A stretch of 64,000 nucleotides of DNA from Roseateles_B sp041912595 (lineage in GTDB: Bacteria; Pseudomonadota; Gammaproteobacteria; Burkholderiales; Burkholderiaceae_C), in contig JAYRMR010000005.1 in assembly GCA_041912595.1 (NCBI GenBank), positions 1 through 64,000 on the forward strand. Direction: 5' to 3'. The position numbers and the translations under genes were made by a program. How positions within the stretch are numbered: position 1 is the stretch's first letter; every line of letters starts with the position of its first letter. This document shows positions 60,515-64,000 of the stretch, one piece after another. The notes below the pieces were generated by a model. That model was not told where the DNA came from. It ran no database searches and was given only the letters and a program-made list of their open reading frames with translations.

Positions 60515-62312
60515 GTGCCGGGCATGCCAGCGGCCCTTCCCCTTCTGCGTCCGGTTCCCCCGGCCCTGCGCGTGCGCGACCTGATCGACGGCGAGCAGTT
60601 GCGCACCCTGTTCCAGCCCATCGCCGCCCTCGACTGCAGCAGCATCCACGGCCATGAGGCCCTGGTCCGCGGCCCGGAGGGCTCGCCCCTGGAGTTTCCC
60701 GACGCCCTGTTCGAGGCCGGGCGGCGCGAGGGCCTGAGCGTCGAGCTGGAGGTGCGCTGTGCCCTGCTGGCCATGCGCGACTGGGCGCAGGCCCGGCTGC
60801 CGGGCAAGCTCTTCATCAACATCTCCGCCGGCGCACTGAGCCTGGCCCTGAGCGACCAGCACTGGCAGCGCGGCCTCGGGCTGTGCGAGCGCTACGGCAT
60901 CACGCCGTCCGACATCGTCGTGGAGCTCACCGAGCACGAGCGCGTGCATGACATCGACAGCCTGCGCCGCGGCCTCGTCCGCCTGCGCCGCCTGGGCGTG
61001 GGCATCGCCCTGGACGACTTCGGCGACGGCCGCTCCAGCCTGCGCCTGTGGTCCGAGATCCAGCCCAATCTCGTGAAGATCGACAAGTACTTCACCCAGC
61101 ACCTGCCCGCGCATGCCGAGAAGCTGCAGACCTTCCGCGCCTTGCTGCAGCTGGCCGAGACCTTCGGCGCGCAGCTCGTGGCCGAAGGCATCGAGCAGCC
61201 CGAGGAGCTGCGCGTGCTGCGCGACCTGGGCGTCTCGTACGGTCAGGGATGGCTGCTCGGACGGCCGAGCGAAGCCGGCGCACGCGAGCTGCCGGCCAGC
61301 GCCCGTGCGGTGCTGGTCAGCGCCGACATCGCCGTGCTGCCCGAGCTGCGTCGCGCCGGCGGCCCCGGCATCACCGCGGATCATCTGGCCCAGCAGCTGC
61401 CTGCCGTCAGCCAGGCGACGACGCACGAGCAGCTCTACCGCTTCTTCAACGAGCACGAGGGCCAGCAGGCCGTCGCGGTGCTGGATGCGCAGGAGCAGCC
61501 GGTGGCCCTGGTCGATCGCAGCCAGTTCATCAACCGGTGGGCCAAGCCCTTCTTCAACGACCTCTACGGCCGCCACGCCTGCACGCTGTTCGCCAACACC
61601 TCGCCGCTGACGGTCGACGCCCAGACCGGGCTGGACGCGCTGACCCGCGTGCTCACCTCCGCTGATCAGCGCTACCTGCGCGAGGGCTTCATCATCACCC
61701 GCGAGGGGCGCTACCTGGGCCCGGGGGACGGGCGAGCACCTAGTCCGCTCGGTGACCGAGGCGCGCATCGAGGCGGCGCGCCATGCGAATCCGCTGACCT
61801 TCCTGCCCGGCAACATTCCCATCAGCCAGCACATCGGGCGCCTCCTGAGCAGCGGCCGCAGCTTCGTCGCCGCCTACGCCGATCTCAACCACTTCAAGCC
61901 CTACAACGACCTCTACGGCTACTGGCGCGGGGACGAGATGATCCGCCTGGCCGCCCGCGTGATGAGCAGCCACTGCGACAGCCAGCGGGACTTCCTCGGC
62001 CACGTGGGCGGTGACGACTTCGTGATCCTGTTCCAGAGCGACGACTGGGAAGCGCGCTGCGAGCAGATCTGCAGCCGCTTCAACGAGCTGGCACGCGGCC
62101 TGTTCGACCCCGAAGCCCTCGCCGCCGGCGGCATCATGGCGGAGGACCGCCACGGCAATCTGCGCTTCCATCCCTGCACCACGCTCAGCCTGGGCGTCGT
62201 GTGCATCAGCCCCGGCGCCCTGCATCGCGCCGAGGACGTCGCCAGTGCCGCGGCCAGCGCGAAGCGCCATGCCAAGCACTCGAAGCAGAGCGTCTACGTG
62301 ATGGCCGCCTGA
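60515..62312 (+). pseudogene. EAL-CBS-like-GGDEF protein, interrupted by a +1 frameshift
   Basis: Encodes a phosphodiesterase-type EAL domain (GHEALVRGPEGSP, NISAGAL, VELTEHE, DDFGDGRS; about 25-260), a CBS-like middle (EQLYRFFNEHEGQQAVAVLD) and a C-terminal GGDEF domain with the divergent motif GGDDF. Reading stops making sense in the first frame after EGRYLGP and resumes in the next frame as GTGEHLVRSVTEARIEAAR. The break is a run of five G at 61723-61727; four would restore a single 600-residue frame. It may be a sequencing error in a homopolymer or a true mutation. The start is a GTG with GGAG 10 bases before; ATG 60524 is an alternative. Confidence 0.82.
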
Positions 62313-62369
62313 ACGCGTCGGCAGGCCTCGCCCCAGCGATGCCGGCACGAGGCGGACGCGGCGCCGTGA

Positions 62370-63587
62370 TCACGCCGCCAGAAAGAGTTCCTGCAGATCG
62401 CTCAGGAAGTCGAAGCCGCGTTCGGTGGCGGCGATGCGCGCGGGGTCGGCCGTCAGCAGGCCCTTCTCCCGCCCCTGAGCCATGGCCCGCGCAATGCTGG
62501 ACGGCGGCAGGCCGGTGCGTTCGAGGAACTGCTGCAGCGCCACGCCATCCTTGAGCCGCAGGGCATTGAGCATGAACTCGAAGGGCAGCTCGGCGCGCTT
62601 GACCTCATGCTCGTTGGACACCGCCCGGCCGGCGAGCGCCTCGCGCTGGTAGGCCGCCGGCTCGCGCCAGCGCACCTGGCGCAGCACGCGGTGCGGGAAG
62701 GAGAGCTTGCTGTGGGCGCCGGCGCCGATGCCGAGGTAGTCCCCGAACTGCCAGTAGTTGAGGTTGTGCGTGCAGCGATGGCCCGCACGGGCATAGGCCG
62801 ACACCTCGTAGCGCTCCAGGCCCATCGCGCCCGTGCGGGCGGTGATGAGGTCCAGCATGTCGCTGGCCAGGTCGGCATCCGGTATCGGCGGCGGTTCCAC
62901 CGCGAAGCGCGTGTTGGGCTCGATGGTCAGGTGATAGACGGAGAGGTGCGGCGGCCGGAAGGCCAGCGCCTGGCTCAGGTCCTGATCCAGCTCGGCCAGG
63001 GTCTGGTCCGGCAGCGCGTACATCAGGTCGATGTTGAAGGTCTCGAACACCTCCGCCGCCTCGGCCACCGCCGCGCGGGACTGCGCGCCGTCATGCACGC
63101 GGCCCAGGCGCTTGAGCTTGGCATCGTCAAAGCTCTGCACGCCGATGGACAGGCGCGTCACGCCCGCCTCGCGGAAGCCCCGGAAGCGATCCTTCTCGAA
63201 GGTGCCGGGATTGGCCTCCAGCGTGATCTCGCAGCCCGCTTCCAGGGGCAGGCGCGCCCGGATGTCCGACAGCAGCTCGGCGATCTGCTCGGGGGCGAAG
63301 AGGCTGGGCGTGCCGCCGCCGATGAAGATGCTGACGACCGGCCGGCCCCAGATCAAGGGCAGCGCGGCCTCCAGGTCCGCCCGCAGCGCCGCCAGATAGG
63401 CGCGCGCCGTGTCCACCGGCAGGCTGGCGCCGCCGGCGTCGCTGCGCCATTCGTGCGAGTTGAAGTCGCAGTACGGGCACTTGCGCAGGCACCAGGGCAG
63501 GTGCACGTAGAGCGAAAGGGGCGGCAGGGCCGGCAGGCTCAGCGTGCCGGGGCGCATCAGCTCGACGAGCCGGTCGGGATGGGACAT
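62370..63587 (-). CDS. hemW: Radical SAM heme chaperone HemW
   Basis: Inserts or carries heme, a CPO-like protein without proven coproporphyrinogen oxidase activity. The 405-residue product has the radical SAM cluster motif in HLPWCLRKCPYCDFNSHEW (C-x3-C-x2-C), IGGGTPSLF and RLSIGVQSF, and the HemW C-terminal domain. Adjacent rdgB-hemW is a common gene order. Confidence 0.95.
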   Translation of the reverse strand: MSHPDRLVELMRPGTLSLPALPPLSLYVHLPWCLRKCPYCDFNSHEWRSDAGGASLPVDTARAYLAALRADLEAALPLIWGRPVVSIFIGGGTPSLFAPEQIAELLSDIRARLPLEAGCEITLEANPGTFEKDRFRGFREAGVTRLSIGVQSFDDAKLKRLGRVHDGAQSRAAVAEAAEVFETFNIDLMYALPDQTLAELDQDLSQALAFRPPHLSVYHLTIEPNTRFAVEPPPIPDADLASDMLDLITARTGAMGLERYEVSAYARAGHRCTHNLNYWQFGDYLGIGAGAHSKLSFPHRVLRQVRWREPAAYQREALAGRAVSNEHEVKRAELPFEFMLNALRLKDGVALQQFLERTGLPPSSIARAMAQGREKGLLTADPARIAATERGFDFLSDLQELFLAA

Positions 63588-63630
63588 GGTCAGACTCCTG
63601 GCGCCGCCCAGCGGCCGGCGTCCATCACAT

Positions 63631-64000
63631 TCAACGCAGCTGCCAGACCTCGCGGAACTGCTGCAGCAGGCTGGCGGAGGCCAGCGCGCGGTGGCTCAGG
63701 CGGTTCTTGTCGGCCGCATCCAGCTGGGCCACGGACCGGCCGAGGGCCGGAATGAACATCAGCGGATCGTAGCCAAATCCGCCCTCGCCGGCCGCCTCAC
63801 GGCGGATCTCGCCCTCCCAGCGACCCATGGCCACCAGGGGCTCCGGGTCGTCGGCACGGCGCACGGCCACGAGGGCGCAGACGAAGCGCGCGGTGAAGGG
63901 CGCCGCATGGCCGCCGAGGGCCAGCTGCTCGAGCAGCACGCGGTTGTTGTCGGCATCGCTCTTGGGCTGGCCGAAGAGCGTGGCGTAGCGGGCCGAGAGC
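63631..64000 (-). CDS. rdgB: XTP/dITP diphosphatase (RdgB/HAM1), partial
   Basis: House-cleaning pyrophosphatase that removes non-canonical purine nucleotides. The 3' part is present and the 5' end lies beyond the window. Visible: the segment SDADNNRVLLEQL, then RREAAGEGGFGYDPLMFIPALGRSVAQLDAADKNRLSHR, which holds the GFGYDP and SHR family motifs. The reading frame is open to the last base. Confidence 0.93.
   Translation of the reverse strand, partial: LSARYATLFGQPKSDADNNRVLLEQLALGGHAAPFTARFVCALVAVRRADDPEPLVAMGRWEGEIRREAAGEGGFGYDPLMFIPALGRSVAQLDAADKNRLSHRALASASLLQQFREVWQLR

Overview
The window is one contiguous piece of a high-GC proteobacterial chromosome. Gene content and style point to Burkholderiales, perhaps the Roseateles/Mitsuaria/Rubrivivax side: a glucokinase fused to an RpiR/HexR regulator, an aerobic 2-aminobenzoyl-CoA cluster, the fkpB-ispH-radC block, LivFGHMK-type transporters, and dense ATGA overlaps between genes. 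The genus is an inference. One 10-base N gap (9000-9009) lies in a hairpin-rich, homopolymer-rich intergenic stretch.

Region by region. 57-8233 (+): a maltodextrin operon of MalK, MalE, MalF, MalG, an exported GH13 amylase and an aldo/keto reductase, with four of its five junctions within about 10 bases or overlapping. 8246-12782: small hypothetical and housekeeping genes (NTF2-like lipoprotein, GFA protein, ArfB, prolyl-iminopeptidase-like lipoprotein, SRPBCC protein). 12969-19279: a TonB-dependent receptor, a glucokinase and, divergently, a glucokinase-RpiR fusion. HexR-like palindromes lie in both intergenic regions, so the receptor, the two kinases and probably the mal operon look like one maltodextrin/glucose regulon. 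19326-25759: a secreted hypothetical protein, a DUF2520 protein, glutaryl-CoA dehydrogenase with a divergent LysR regulator, and a large lipoprotein.

26000-43755: the metabolic core. A divergent promoter region at 40701-40914 separates kynB-kynU-kynA (+; tryptophan to anthranilate) from a minus-strand operon of at least 13 genes. That operon holds a 2-aminobenzoyl-CoA monooxygenase/reductase, an SDR dehydrogenase, a MarR regulator, an enoyl-CoA hydratase, an acyl-CoA dehydrogenase, a 2-aminobenzoate/benzoate-type CoA ligase, a five-gene Liv-type ABC importer, a thioesterase and a RidA protein. Together they would take tryptophan or imported aminobenzoate through the aerobic CoA-thioester route.

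43910-55877: mixed housekeeping and regulation: an exported alpha/beta hydrolase, an M24 aminopeptidase, a 60-residue membrane protein, a LytS/LytR-type two-component pair, tRNA-Ser(CGA), serS, ispH, fkpB, radC, an Smr protein, a TonB-like protein and a truncated hemoglobin. 55955-62312: a motility and c-di-GMP block: an FlhG-like ATPase coupled to a GGDEF cyclase, divergent from cheR-cheD-cheB, followed by an EAL-GGDEF gene broken by one extra G. 62370-64000: hemW and a partial rdgB.

No CRISPR array, prophage or insertion sequence was seen. The most unusual non-coding signals are a recurring 15-base word found inside unrelated genes, a 65-base element abutting two stop codons, and a terminator-like hairpin inside the leader of the glucokinase-regulator gene.
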